A stretch of DNA of 64,000 bases. Origin: Verrucomicrobiota bacterium (GTDB lineage Bacteria > Verrucomicrobiota > Verrucomicrobiia > Limisphaerales > J093). The notes below the pieces were generated by a model. That model was given only the letters and a program-made list of their open reading frames with translations. It searched no databases and was not told where the DNA came from. How positions within the stretch are numbered: the stretch's first letter is position 1; every line of letters begins with the position of its first letter. Location of the stretch: assembly GCA_029556615.1 (NCBI GenBank), contig JAKQDD010000210.1, forward strand, positions 62,001 to 126,000, given 5' to 3'. The translations under genes were made by a program, and so were the position numbers. Of this stretch, positions 38,055-46,887 are shown piece after piece.

Positions 38055-39724
38055 CACACGCCCTCGAGCACTCGCGCAACCATCCGGCGGGCCTCGGTGA
38101 CGATGCTCTCCCAGTGAGCCGGGTCCCGGTAGCTCTCCGCGTAGACCTTGTAGACCGGTTCGGTCCCGGAAAGCCGGACCGCAAACCAGCCGCCGGCGGT
38201 CATGACCTTCAAGCCCCCAAGCGGCGCCCCGTTGCCGGGCGCGCGATCGAGCTTCGCCACAATCGGGTCCCCGGCCAGTTCGGTCTCCCGCACCAGGTCG
38301 GGCGAGAGCCGGCCGAAGCGGGTCCGCCACGCAGGGTCCAGAGGGGTGTCGATCCGCCGGTAGACCGTGGGCCCCAGCCGGGCCCGGGTCTCCTGCACCA
38401 GCTCTCCGAGATCCCTGCCCGTGACCGCCGCCATCTCCGCCGCGAGCAGCCCCAGCGCGATCCCATCCTTGTCGGTCACCCACGTGCTGCCATCCCGCCG
38501 GAGCAGACTCGCGCCCGCACTCTCCTCCCCGCCAAAGCAGAGCGTGCCGTCAAACAGCCCGGGCGTGAACCACTTGAATCCCACCGGCACTTCGCAGAGC
38601 TGCCGGTTTCGCGCACGCACGACCCAGTCGATGAGCGTGCTGCTGACCACGGTCTTCCCCACCGCTGCGGCCGGCCGCCAGCCGCTGCGCTGGCCGAGCA
38701 GGTAGTCGATGGCAACGGCGAGGTAGTGGTTGGGATTGAGCAGGCCGCCGCTCGGCGTCACGATCCCGTGCCGGTCGGCGTCGGGATCGCTGCCGAATGC
38801 CACGTCGAACCGCTCGCGCCATTGCACGAGACGCGCCATGGCGTAGGCGCTCGAGCAGTCCATCCGGATCTGTCCATCCCGATCCAAAGTCATGAAGCCA
38901 AACGTCGGGTCCACGCCCCGGTTGACAATCTCGAGATTCAAACCGTGACGCTCCGCAATCCGCCCCCAGTAATCCACGGAAGCGCCGCCGAGCGGATCCA
39001 CGCCCAGACGCAGCCCTGCGGAGCGCACCGCCTCGAGGTCGACCACCGACGGGAGGTCCTCGATGTACTCCGCGGCGAGGTCGACTGCGCGGATGCCCTC
39101 GGGCAGGGATCGCGGCGCCGGGGTCCGGCGGCGCACCTCCCGATTGCCGCCCTCGAGCAACGCCCGCGCCCGCTTCTCGATCCACTGGGTGACCTCCGTG
39201 TCCGCCGGACCGCCGTTGGGGGGGTTGTACTTGAAGCCCCCGTCGGCGGGCGGGTTGTGGGAGGGCGTGATCACAATCCCGTCCGCGAGGCCCTGGGTTC
39301 GTCCCCGGTTCCAGACGAGAATGGCGCGGGAAATCACCGGCGTGGGGGTGAAAGCGCGGCCGGCGATGGGAGCCTGAACCACGGTCTCGACCCCGTTGGC
39401 GGCCAGAACCTCGATCGCCGTGGCCTCCGCGGGGGCGGATGCAGCGTGGGTGTCCTTGCCGAGGTACAGGGGGCCGGTGATCTCGTGCGACCGCCGATAG
39501 TCGCAGATCGCCTGCGTGATGGCGAGGATGTGCGCCTCGTTGAACTTCCGCTCGAGGGGGCTGCCGCGATGGCCGCTCGTCCCAAACGCGACCGTCTGGC
39601 TCCGCTCGGCGGGATCGGGCGACAGCTCCCGGTACGCCCGCTCGAGCCGGGGAACGTCGATGAGATCCTCGGGGCGCGCGGGCTGGCCGGCCCGCGCGTG
39701 GACCGTCTCCTGGGGGATGCTCAT
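38054..39724 (-). CDS. pgm: Phosphoglucomutase (alpha-D-glucose phosphate-specific)
   Basis: A 556-residue alpha-phosphohexomutase that interconverts glucose 1- and 6-phosphate. The N-terminal QTVAFGTSGHRGSPLERKFNEAHILA segment and the ITPSHNPPADGGFKYNPPNGGPAD active-site segment (with the phosphorylatable Ser in SHN) are both typical of the bacterial Pgm subgroup. The Mg2+ loop DPDADRHG and sugar-binding FGGEESAGAS are present, and the phosphate-binding end SGTEPVYKVYAE is intact. The ATG at 39724 overlaps the stop of the aldolase gene (TGATG). Together they form a glycolysis/glycogen unit with the antiporter. Confidence 0.95.
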   Translation of the reverse strand: MSIPQETVHARAGQPARPEDLIDVPRLERAYRELSPDPAERSQTVAFGTSGHRGSPLERKFNEAHILAITQAICDYRRSHEITGPLYLGKDTHAASAPAEATAIEVLAANGVETVVQAPIAGRAFTPTPVISRAILVWNRGRTQGLADGIVITPSHNPPADGGFKYNPPNGGPADTEVTQWIEKRARALLEGGNREVRRRTPAPRSLPEGIRAVDLAAEYIEDLPSVVDLEAVRSAGLRLGVDPLGGASVDYWGRIAERHGLNLEIVNRGVDPTFGFMTLDRDGQIRMDCSSAYAMARLVQWRERFDVAFGSDPDADRHGIVTPSGGLLNPNHYLAVAIDYLLGQRSGWRPAAAVGKTVVSSTLIDWVVRARNRQLCEVPVGFKWFTPGLFDGTLCFGGEESAGASLLRRDGSTWVTDKDGIALGLLAAEMAAVTGRDLGELVQETRARLGPTVYRRIDTPLDPAWRTRFGRLSPDLVRETELAGDPIVAKLDRAPGNGAPLGGLKVMTAGGWFAVRLSGTEPVYKVYAESYRDPAHWESIVTEARRMVARVLEGV

Positions 39725-40689
39725 CAATCAAACGCCTGTCCGGCGCAGCAAAGCACGTTGCGCACCTTGTGCCGGACCAGCTCCTTCACCCGGACGCGCG
39801 CAGGACCGAGATACTTGCGCGGATCGAACTCCTTCGGATTATCGAGAAAAGCCTTGCGTATGCCGGCGGTCATGGCGAGACGCAGGTCGGTGTCGATGTT
39901 GACCTTCGTCACGCCGGTCCGGCGCGCGATTTCAATGTCCGCCTCCGGCACGCCGGCCGCGTCCTCGCCCAGCTTGCCCCCGGTCCGGTTGATTTCCTCG
40001 ACGAGCTCCCGGGGAACGCTTGACGCGCCGTGAAGAACCAGCGGGTAGTCGCCCAGGCTGGCGTCCATGAGCGCTTTCTTGATCGCCGTCAGCCGGTCCA
40101 GGTTGAGATGCTGCGCCCCCTTGAATTTGTAGGCGCCGTGGGAGTTGCCGATGGCGATGGCGAGGGAATCGACGCCGGTCTGGCGCACGAACTCGACCGC
40201 CTCGTCCGGGTGGGTGTAAACGCCCCCCTTCGAGAAGGAGCCGCCGTGCTCGCCCTCGTCGAACTGGGCGCCAACCAACTGCCCCAGTTCGCCTTCGACC
40301 ACGCAGTTGTGCTTGTGGGCGTAGTCCACCACCCGCTTGCAGACCTCGACGTTCTTCTCGAACGGCAGGTGGCTGCCGTCGATCATTACGCTCGTAAAGC
40401 CCTCGTCGATGCACTGCCGGCAAAGCTCGACCGTGTCGCCGTGATCCAGGTGCACGGCGATCGGGATGTTCGTCACGCTGATGGCCGCTTCAATGAGCTT
40501 CTTCAGGTAGACCGGATTGGCGTATTGTCGTGCGCCTTTCGAGATCTGGAGGATCACCGGGGCCTTCTCTTCCTCGCAGGCCTCGACGATCGCCTGGATC
40601 AATTCCATGTTGTTCACGTTGAACGCGCCCAAGGCGTACTTCCCCTTCAAGGCCTTGGTGAACAAGTCGCGGGTGTGTGTCAGTGGCAT
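39724..40689 (-). CDS. fba: Class II fructose-1,6-bisphosphate aldolase
   Basis: A 321-residue zinc-dependent aldolase. The Zn-binding HLDHGDTVELC at about residue 80, the VEGELGQLVGAQFDE stretch and FVRQTGVDSLAIAIGNSHGAYKF with a later metal-ligand His, VLHGASSVPRE and VTKVNIDTDLRLAMT (dihydroxyacetone-phosphate site) identify the gluconeogenic/glycolytic class II enzyme. It is first in the aldolase-pgm-antiporter minus-strand unit. A perfect 11-bp hairpin (40706-40730) lies in its 5' leader. Confidence 0.96.
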   Translation of the reverse strand: MPLTHTRDLFTKALKGKYALGAFNVNNMELIQAIVEACEEEKAPVILQISKGARQYANPVYLKKLIEAAISVTNIPIAVHLDHGDTVELCRQCIDEGFTSVMIDGSHLPFEKNVEVCKRVVDYAHKHNCVVEGELGQLVGAQFDEGEHGGSFSKGGVYTHPDEAVEFVRQTGVDSLAIAIGNSHGAYKFKGAQHLNLDRLTAIKKALMDASLGDYPLVLHGASSVPRELVEEINRTGGKLGEDAAGVPEADIEIARRTGVTKVNIDTDLRLAMTAGIRKAFLDNPKEFDPRKYLGPARVRVKELVRHKVRNVLCCAGQAFD

Positions 40690-40705
40690 ACAACAGTTTC
40701 GGTTG

Positions 40706-40730
40706 GCCGCCTGCCGGCACGGCAGGCGGC
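40706..40730. promoter_or_regulatory. Hairpin in the 5' leader of fba
   Basis: A perfect 11-bp stem, GCCGCCTGCCG / CGGCAGGCGGC, with a 3-nt loop begins 17 nt before the fba start codon on the minus strand. It could stabilise the leader or limit ribosome access. The remaining 180 nt of this gap, up to 40913, show no gene or other structure. Confidence 0.4.
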
Positions 40731-40913
40731 ACGATCTCCGGTACTTTAGAGATCACCCCGACGAAAGGCGATGTAAAAATGAGCGGGACCGAGGGGGTCG
40801 GGACAAGAGGGTCTGCGTGGGTCTGGGGTCTGGGCCGGCGGCTCCAGCATGTCAGTGCGCGCTGAGTCTGCAGCCGCTCTGGCAGACCGGCGCACTGGCT
40901 GCTGGCCTTCCGG

Positions 40914-42203
40914 CTACGGGGCGGGCTCTTGCAGCCAATCGCCCCCATACTCCCGGTAGGTATCGAACACCGCACCCCCAAGGCTCTGGCGAAGGGCGGC
41001 CTCGGCCTCGGCCTGGAGGGCGCGGAGCGTGGCGAGGCGAGTCTCGGTCGTCAGGCTCTTATCGTCTCTGACGTGCTGCATCTGGTCGCGCGCCGTCTGG
41101 ACCAGACCATAAGCCTGGGCGGCGGTTGCATCGGTCAAGCCGTGCCGATGCACCACCCGACGCAGGGACTGGTACTGGCTGTCCCGTGCGCGCTCGACCT
41201 CGGCGTAGCGTTCCGGTCCGAGCGCGGTGCGGGTGGCGTCCTCGAGCTCGGCCTGCAGCTCTTTCTGGCGCGCTTGTTTTTCCTCCTTGGACAGCGCGGC
41301 GCGTCCGAGCTGCTGCCGGGCGTTCTCGTAATCACTCCGGAGCTGCGCCACGGCGCGCCACTCCCCCTCGGTGGGCTCGAACCCCGCCAGGCTCTGGGCC
41401 CATTGGGCTTCATGGGATACACGCAGGCGGTATTCCTCGAGCTCGGCCGGGCTCAGCAATTGGGTGCGCGCGCGTTCCAGTTCCTCGGCCAGCGCCTTCC
41501 TCCGGGCGTGATCGGCGGGAGTCCATCCCTCGCCGCGCTGGGACACCAGGAGGCTGAGCTCGCGTTCCTGGCGCTCTTGATTTTCGAGCAGGGCCAGGAG
41601 GGCGTCCCGCTTTTCCGGAGGCAGCCAGCCGTAGACCTCGGCCCAGCGCTGCCGGCGGCGGCTCAGGTCGTCGGCGTCCTCGTCGGCATCCTCGCGGCCG
41701 AGGACGGCCTCCAGGCGCGCTTCCCGTTCCTCGTCCAGGCGCTCGAACTCCGCTTCCTGCCAGTCGCCGGCGTCGCTGGGGTCAATGCTGCCGGCGGCGG
41801 CGAGGGTCCAGAACTGCCGCTGGAACTCGGCGACCAGGGGTTGGCGGCGTCGTGCGTACTCCGCGTTGATCTCCGCCTTGAGGATATCCCGCACGGTAGC
41901 CTCCGGACAGCCGACGGCCCGGAGGCGATCGCGGTATTCGAGGTCGTTGGTCGATGCGATGTGGCTCCAGTGAAAGGACAGGGCGGGCGACGGTTCTGGA
42001 GCGACGCTGTTGGCCGGCGACGGGGGACGGGGCTTGGACGCCCCGGGCGCGGGCGGCGACGATCGAGCCGGCCCGGGGTCGATACGCAACGGGCGCGGCG
42101 GCAGGGTCCCGCTGTCCAGGGTCCGACGCAGCGCGTACAAGCCGGCCAGCAGCCCGATGTTGAGAGCGAGCGACGCGCACAGGATGACGCCTCGATTCAC
42201 CAT
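40914..42203 (-). CDS. Uncharacterised envelope protein, paralogue 1
   Basis: A 429-residue protein with an N-terminal membrane helix (VILCASLALNIGLLAGLYAL), a Pro/Ser/Ala-rich linker (to about residue 75) and a long, highly charged helical region rich in Glu, Arg, Gln and Ala, likely coiled coil. A short module after the linker reads FHWSHIASTNDLEYRDRLRAVGCPEATVRDILKAEI. The adjacent gene upstream has the same module and topology, so the two are tandem paralogues. No known family could be named, though such proteins recur in Verrucomicrobiota. The start codon is 1 nt past the stop of paralogue 2, so they are probably coupled. Confidence 0.75.
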   Translation of the reverse strand: MVNRGVILCASLALNIGLLAGLYALRRTLDSGTLPPRPLRIDPGPARSSPPAPGASKPRPPSPANSVAPEPSPALSFHWSHIASTNDLEYRDRLRAVGCPEATVRDILKAEINAEYARRRQPLVAEFQRQFWTLAAAGSIDPSDAGDWQEAEFERLDEEREARLEAVLGREDADEDADDLSRRRQRWAEVYGWLPPEKRDALLALLENQERQERELSLLVSQRGEGWTPADHARRKALAEELERARTQLLSPAELEEYRLRVSHEAQWAQSLAGFEPTEGEWRAVAQLRSDYENARQQLGRAALSKEEKQARQKELQAELEDATRTALGPERYAEVERARDSQYQSLRRVVHRHGLTDATAAQAYGLVQTARDQMQHVRDDKSLTTETRLATLRALQAEAEAALRQSLGGAVFDTYREYGGDWLQEPAP

Positions 42204-42204
42204 G

Positions 42205-43473
42205 TCATTTCTCCCCGGCTTCGCGTGGGCCCTCCTGCACCCTCGAGGCCAATCGCGCCCCCCAGGCCTCGAGGAACTCCGGCGCCTTGCCCGTTCCCAG
42301 CAGTCCTTCGAGCCGCTGCGTCGCTGTCTGGCGCAACACTGCGGCCGCCGTGGACCGGTCGGCGGCGGAAAGGGTCGGGTCTTCAGCGAGCTTTTCGGCT
42401 TCAGCGAGGGCGCCGCGCCAGTAGTCATGGGCCCGGATGGCCTGGCTCTGGGTCATGTTGTGGCCGCTCGTGAACTCGTAGATCTGCCGGAAATCGCTCT
42501 CTTGCGCGCGCTGGTAATCCTGGTAGCGGGCGGGGCCCAACCGCTGCTCGACGGCGCGCTCGAACGCCTGGCGCCGGCGATCGCGATCTTCCTCGGTCAC
42601 GTCGTCGCGTTCGAGCAGCTCCTCGGCCACGACATCGCGGTAGGCGAACGATTCCCGGGCGAGCTCCCGCAGCTCGGCCGCGGTCACCAGGACGCCTTCG
42701 AGATGGAGGCCATCGGGGAAACCATCCGCCAGTTGCGCCCGCAGTTGAGCCTCCTCGAGCTCGGCCGGTGTCAGCGCCTGACGGAGCGCGTCGGCCATCC
42801 GGTCGCGGAGCTCGCGGATCTGCGCCTTGTCCTCTGCCAGGAGGATCCCACCGGCCGCCTGTTCGATGGCCCGCCGGGTGTCCTCATGATCGGAGAAGAC
42901 CGCGGCGAGCCGCATCAGCGTGGTGTCGGGCAGGAACCCGGCGAGCAAAGCCACTTCATGCTGCGCGAGCGCCTCCTCGGCAAACTCAGCATCCCAGTCG
43001 TACCCGAGCAGTTCCCGGATCAGGGCGCGCTTCTCGCGCAGCGCCTCGATCCGATTCGCTTGGCTGGCTTTCCGGGCAGCATTGCGCCCGTCGAGTCCGA
43101 CCCAGGGATCGAAGTGCGGCGGCCGGCGGGCGAGGCGGGACCGGTAAAGCACCTCGATGTCTGCGACCAGGATATCGCGGATCAACCGCTCCGGACATCC
43201 GATCGACCGGAGGTTGGCGAGGTACTGGCGGTAGTCCGAGGATTCGATTTGTCGCCAATGGAAGGCGGGGGGCGGCTCAGGGGGCGGCGGATCCCCGGCA
43301 GGGTTTGAGGGCGCCGCGGGGGGAGCGGGCTCGGCGGCGGCGGCGGCCGCCGACACCAGCAAGAGCCCGTGGGCGGCGCGTGCGCGTGCCGCGTGGCGCC
43401 AAGTCGCAACGCCCAGCGCGAGGAGCGCCACATTCAGCACCAGCGACACGACCAAGGGTGCTCGACCGGTCAT
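42205..43473 (-). CDS. Uncharacterised envelope protein, paralogue 2
   Basis: A 422-residue protein built like its neighbour. It has one N-terminal helix (LVVSLVLNVALLALGVATW), an Ala/Pro-rich linker, the module FHWRQIESSDYRQYLANLRSIGCPERLIRDILVADI at about residues 70-105, and a long charged helical region (residues 120-400). The shared core is FHW..I.S.....Y...LR..GCPE...RDIL.A.I. Function is unknown; the anchored, extended helix suggests a periplasmic or cytoplasmic scaffold. It starts on the minus strand opposite the vapB-like gene. Confidence 0.75.
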   Translation of the reverse strand: MTGRAPLVVSLVLNVALLALGVATWRHAARARAAHGLLLVSAAAAAAEPAPPAAPSNPAGDPPPPEPPPAFHWRQIESSDYRQYLANLRSIGCPERLIRDILVADIEVLYRSRLARRPPHFDPWVGLDGRNAARKASQANRIEALREKRALIRELLGYDWDAEFAEEALAQHEVALLAGFLPDTTLMRLAAVFSDHEDTRRAIEQAAGGILLAEDKAQIRELRDRMADALRQALTPAELEEAQLRAQLADGFPDGLHLEGVLVTAAELRELARESFAYRDVVAEELLERDDVTEEDRDRRRQAFERAVEQRLGPARYQDYQRAQESDFRQIYEFTSGHNMTQSQAIRAHDYWRGALAEAEKLAEDPTLSAADRSTAAAVLRQTATQRLEGLLGTGKAPEFLEAWGARLASRVQEGPREAGEK

Positions 43474-43597
43474 AGAAGCTCAGAGACACTGACCTATCAT
43501 CGTGAGTTAGACAAGGCTGCCCGCGTTGTGCGAGGGTCCGGGCATGGACTCATTTCTTGCATCGATGATCTGAGTCCTTTACAGTTGGACTATCGAT

Positions 43598-43804
43598 ATG
43601 GAGACCGTTACGCTGTCGCCCAAGTTCCAGATTGTGATTCCGAAGAGCATTCGCGAGAGGTTGGCCCTTCGCCCGAGCCAGCGGTTCGTGGTGGTCCAGG
43701 ATGGACACCGTATCCAGCTGGTGCCCCTGCGGCCTGCCTGCAAGCTCAGAGGTTTCCTCAGAGGGATCGAGACCTCGGTGCCGAGGGAACTGGATCGTGC
43801 ATGA
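43598..43804 (+). CDS. vapB: AbrB/SpoVT-type antitoxin
   Basis: A 68-residue DNA-binding protein with the AbrB-fold signature METVTLSPKFQIVIPKSIRE, a dimeric swapped-hairpin domain that represses its own promoter. The C-terminal part (RPACKLRGFLRGIET) would bind the toxin. It overlaps the PIN toxin gene (ATGA), the usual vapBC arrangement. Confidence 0.85.
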   Translation: METVTLSPKFQIVIPKSIRERLALRPSQRFVVVQDGHRIQLVPLRPACKLRGFLRGIETSVPRELDRA

Positions 43805-44187
43805 ACGTCGTCGATTCCTCGGCATGGCTCGAGTACTTTGCCGACAGTCCCGCCGCGGTGCCGTTCTCGCCGGCCATCGAGGATCCACACCAGTTGGTGG
43901 TGCCGGTGATCACCCTGTTCGAAGTGTTCAAGCGGGTTCTCCAACAGCGGGAAGAGGCGTCGGCGCTCGAGGCGATCGCCGTGATGCAGCAAGGCAATGT
44001 CATCGCGGTTGACTCCGCGCTCGCGGTGTCCGCGGCCCGGCTCTCCGTGCTGCACCGGCTTCCGCTCGCCGATGCGATCATCTACGCGACCGCCCGGATG
44101 TACGCCGCGATCGTCTGGACGCAGGACGAGCACTTTCGAGACCTCCCGGGCGTGCGGTTCTTCCCCAAACCGATTCCCACGGGATAG
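43801..44187 (+). CDS. vapC: PIN-domain toxin, VapC family
   Basis: A 128-residue PIN ribonuclease. The conserved acidic residues are visible as MNVVDSSAWLEYF (first Asp), VITLFEVFKR (Glu), PLADAIIYATAR (Asp) and VWTQDEHF (Asp). VapC toxins cleave initiator tRNA or rRNA and are held inactive by the cognate antitoxin, encoded here by the overlapping gene upstream. All four catalytic acids are present, so the toxin looks intact. Confidence 0.87.
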   Translation: MNVVDSSAWLEYFADSPAAVPFSPAIEDPHQLVVPVITLFEVFKRVLQQREEASALEAIAVMQQGNVIAVDSALAVSAARLSVLHRLPLADAIIYATARMYAAIVWTQDEHFRDLPGVRFFPKPIPTG

Positions 44188-44286
44188 GGCATTCGAGCCT
44201 GCGTCGCGGGACGGTCTGCAGCCGGGTGGATCCGGGCCTTGACTTCGGGGTGGACTCGACGGACCCGGTTCGGCAACGTATCCGCC

Positions 44287-45357
44287 ATGAACCTACCGAA
44301 GACCGGGGGGCTGGATCTGGTTTCTCTCGGGGCGCTGGTGCACCGGCTTGATCCGGGTGTCATTCCTTTCCGGAAAGCGACTTCATGCCAGATTCATGTC
44401 AGCGGCGGCGAGTTCAACGTGGCAGCGAATCTTGCTGATTGCTTTCGTCTCCGGACCGGGATCGTGACCGCGATGGTCGATTACCCGATCGGCGACCTGA
44501 TCGCGGAGCGGGTTCGGGCGATGGGGGTGCAGCCGTTCTACCGGCGATTCAAGCACGACGGCGTGCAGGGACCGAACATGGCAACGGTGTACAGCGACCA
44601 GGGACACGGGGTGCGGGCGCCGGTGGTATTCTACAACCGCTGCAACGAGGCGGCGGCCCAGCTCAAGCCGGGCGACTTCCCGTGGGCGGAGATCTTCGCC
44701 GGGGGCGTCCGGTGGTTCCACAGCGGCGGAATTTTCGCCGCGCTGTCGCCGACGACCTCGGAAGTGATTCTCGAAGGCATGGCCGCCGCCAAGGCCGCGG
44801 GGGCCGTCGTCTCGTTCGACCTCAACTACCGTCCCAAGCTCTGGAGTCTCTGGGGAGGAGCGGACCAGGCAAAGACCGTGCTCGAACGCATCGTCCGGAA
44901 CGTGGATGTGCTGGTCGGCAACGAAGAAGACCTGCAACTGGGCTTGGAAATCCCCGGGCCCAAGGTGGCGGCCAAGTCGAAGCTGGATCCGAGCGTCTTT
45001 CTCGGAATGATCGACCAGGTCGTGCAGCGCTACCCGCAGATCAAGGTTGTGGCCACCACCCTGCGCGAGGTGCAATCCACCAACCGCCACGGCTGGAGCG
45101 CCGTCGCCTGGGTCGAGGGCCAGAGCCACAAGGCCCCCGCGGTCGAGCTCGATGTGCTCGATCGCGTGGGCGGCGGCGACGGCTTTGCGGCCGGGTTCTT
45201 CTACGGCCTGCTCGCGGGTGAACCGCCCGAGGCCGCGGTCCGCCTGGGCTGGGCGCACGGGGCCCTGCTGACAACGTTCCCCGGGGACACCACCATGGCC
45301 ACCGTCGAGCAGGTCCAGGCCTTCGCCAAGGGCGGTTCGGCCCGGATCCAGCGGTAG
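44287..45357 (+). CDS. PfkB-family sugar kinase, KdgK-like
   Basis: A 356-residue ribokinase-fold kinase. It has VSGGEFNVAANLADCF (N-terminal PfkB substrate region), AGGVRWFHSGGIFAALS, VVSFDLNYRPKLW (2-keto-3-deoxygluconate-kinase-like), DVLVGNEEDLQLGL and the ATP/anion-hole motif DVLDRVGGGDGFAAGFFYG with catalytic Asp. The pattern matches KDG kinases best, so a role in uronic acid or pectin/alginate catabolism is plausible. ATG at 44287 is preferred over the frame from 44239. Its TAG stop is the first triplet of leader-module copy 3. Confidence 0.85.
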   Translation: MNLPKTGGLDLVSLGALVHRLDPGVIPFRKATSCQIHVSGGEFNVAANLADCFRLRTGIVTAMVDYPIGDLIAERVRAMGVQPFYRRFKHDGVQGPNMATVYSDQGHGVRAPVVFYNRCNEAAAQLKPGDFPWAEIFAGGVRWFHSGGIFAALSPTTSEVILEGMAAAKAAGAVVSFDLNYRPKLWSLWGGADQAKTVLERIVRNVDVLVGNEEDLQLGLEIPGPKVAAKSKLDPSVFLGMIDQVVQRYPQIKVVATTLREVQSTNRHGWSAVAWVEGQSHKAPAVELDVLDRVGGGDGFAAGFFYGLLAGEPPEAAVRLGWAHGALLTTFPGDTTMATVEQVQAFAKGGSARIQR

Positions 45358-45511
45358 AGTCCTCGACTTGTGGAATGTGGGGTCAACAGGTCAAGTTTGG
45401 CCCCTGCCTTCGAGGACTCTCCATTAGCGAGGCGCGGAAGAGAGGTGGGCAAGCAGAGCAGGGTCTTCATGTGCCTGAAGACTCGACCGGGTCTGAGGCG
45501 GCGCCTCGCTA
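45355..45511 (+). repeat. Dispersed leader module, parts 1+2 (copy 3)
   Basis: Part 1 is 45355-45420 (TAGAGTCCTCGA...TCGAGGACTCT). Part 2 is 45425-45511 (TAGCGAGGCGC...GCGCCTCGCTA). It exactly fills the gap between the convergent sugar-kinase and small-OMP genes and gives both their TAG stops. The internal ATG begins MCLKTRPGLRRRLA. It is the shortest copy with both parts. Confidence 0.85.
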
Positions 45512-45982
45512 GAAGTTCACATGCACGCCCAAGCGGATGCCGATGCCGTCGTCGGTGTCGTCGTTGATCTGCCACTGGACATCGCCGAACACGCCCCACT
45601 TGGCGTTGAATCGGAGTTCCGCTCCGGCCCCGGCGCTGCAAAAGGCCTCTTCGGTCTCGAAGCTGTAGCCCACCGTGCCGACCGCGTAGGGCGCGAGCGG
45701 CAGCTCGGCGAGCGGGAGCCGCAGATAGAGCTCGCCCAGCACGTTATCGATGAACGTGCCATCGTAGTTGTCGAGACGGGTTCCGGCGCCAAGCCCGACG
45801 TGTCGGCTCAGGAAATAGGTGACACTCCCCCCGAAGGCAACGTCGCTGTCGACCTTGTCGACCCAGCTGCCGTAGACGAGCAGTCCCAGCTCATTGGCTT
45901 CAAAGTAGCTGTCTTCCTCCGCTTGCGCGCCGGCGACAGCCGCCACCAGGGCGGTCAGAAGAACGAGGGTCTGTTGTTTCAT
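45509..45982 (-). CDS. Small outer-membrane beta-barrel protein
   Basis: A 157-residue exported protein with a signal peptide (MKQQTLVLLTALVAAVAGAQA) and eight or so alternating amphipathic strands, rich in Gly, Tyr, Phe and Asp, ending in the outer-membrane C-terminal Phe (GIGIRLGVHVNF). The size and end fit an OmpX/OmpA-like eight-stranded barrel. Its stop codon is part of leader-module copy 3. Specific function is unknown. Confidence 0.82.
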   Translation of the reverse strand: MKQQTLVLLTALVAAVAGAQAEEDSYFEANELGLLVYGSWVDKVDSDVAFGGSVTYFLSRHVGLGAGTRLDNYDGTFIDNVLGELYLRLPLAELPLAPYAVGTVGYSFETEEAFCSAGAGAELRFNAKWGVFGDVQWQINDDTDDGIGIRLGVHVNF

Positions 45983-46158
45983 GGGTGTGATGGATTCTTT
46001 CAGGTTGCCGGGGTCGCATCCGCCACGATTCGGCAGGCGCCACTGGCGTCTCGCTTACCCGGTCGTCATGCACCGGAACCAGGACCGTCATTGCCAGAGC
46101 CCAAAGCGCTTGTCGAGTCCCGAGTGCGCTCCCCGATCCTCGCGACTCCAGCAGGGCT

Positions 46159-46887
46159 TCACCAGCTGTTCCAGTAGATCCCCCCTTCGAAAGCCCAGTA
46201 GTTCGTCATCTGACGCAGGTTCTTCCAATGCACTGAACCGGCCAGGAGCAACACATTCCCGCCCACCGCGCCGACATCCTGGGGCTTGGTGACCTTCTTC
46301 ACCCACAGGAAGGGGACGCCCTTGTCCTTGGCCGCCCCGCCGCGTCCGTGAGGGGCGATGACCCATCCGTCCCCCCCGACCGGTTCGGCCCAGGCGTTCA
46401 GGTCGCAGGCCAGCGTCAGGCTCGGATCGTCCGTGAACCGCTGCGGCGACACCCAACGCGGTGTCGGCTCGCCCGGCCAGGGCTTCTTGTGCCCCCCATT
46501 GTAGCTGAACCCAATCACGTGCCCGTGGGGCGCACGGTAGTACTGAAACGTGCCCGCTAAGCTCGGGCACGTGCTCATGTTCGTGCCGCTGTACTGCCGG
46601 ATGGCATTGAATGTGTTCGTGCTGATCCAGATCGTGTGCGAAACACCGTCGTCGCGATAGCCCTGTGGCAGACGATCCTGGTTGTCGTTCCCGTACATCT
46701 GCAACGCCAGCCCAAGCTGACGCAATGCACTCTGACAGGATGCCCGCCGCGCCTTCTCCTTCGCCACCCCCAGCGCCGGCAACAACAGCGACGCCAGGAT
46801 CGCAATGATCGCAATGACCACCAGCAGCTCGATCAGCGTAAACCCTGGCGAGGCGCGCCTCAGCCCCAGCCGAGTCCGCGATCCCAT
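46159..46887 (-). CDS. Pseudopilin-like protein whose leader derives from the repeat module
   Basis: A 242-residue type II secretion/type IV-like pseudopilin. Leader [15 protein letters not shown] precedes [20 protein letters not shown], with the prepilin-peptidase site after Gly15 and Glu at position 5 of the mature form. The body ([16 protein letters not shown]..., [16 protein letters not shown], ending EGGIYWNSW) resembles the H-type/DUF1559-like family widespread in Verrucomicrobiota and Planctomycetota. The start at 46887 has AGGAAGG just upstream. The RBS, start codon and first 14 codons lie within a copy of the dispersed module (46846-46931), so the leader is shared with the solo copies elsewhere. 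Confidence 0.9.
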   Translation of the reverse strand: MGSRTRLGLRRASPGFTLIELLVVIAIIAILASLLLPALGVAKEKARRASCQSALRQLGLALQMYGNDNQDRLPQGYRDDGVSHTIWISTNTFNAIRQYSGTNMSTCPSLAGTFQYYRAPHGHVIGFSYNGGHKKPWPGEPTPRWVSPQRFTDDPSLTLACDLNAWAEPVGGDGWVIAPHGRGGAAKDKGVPFLWVKKVTKPQDVGAVGGNVLLLAGSVHWKNLRQMTNYWAFEGGIYWNSW

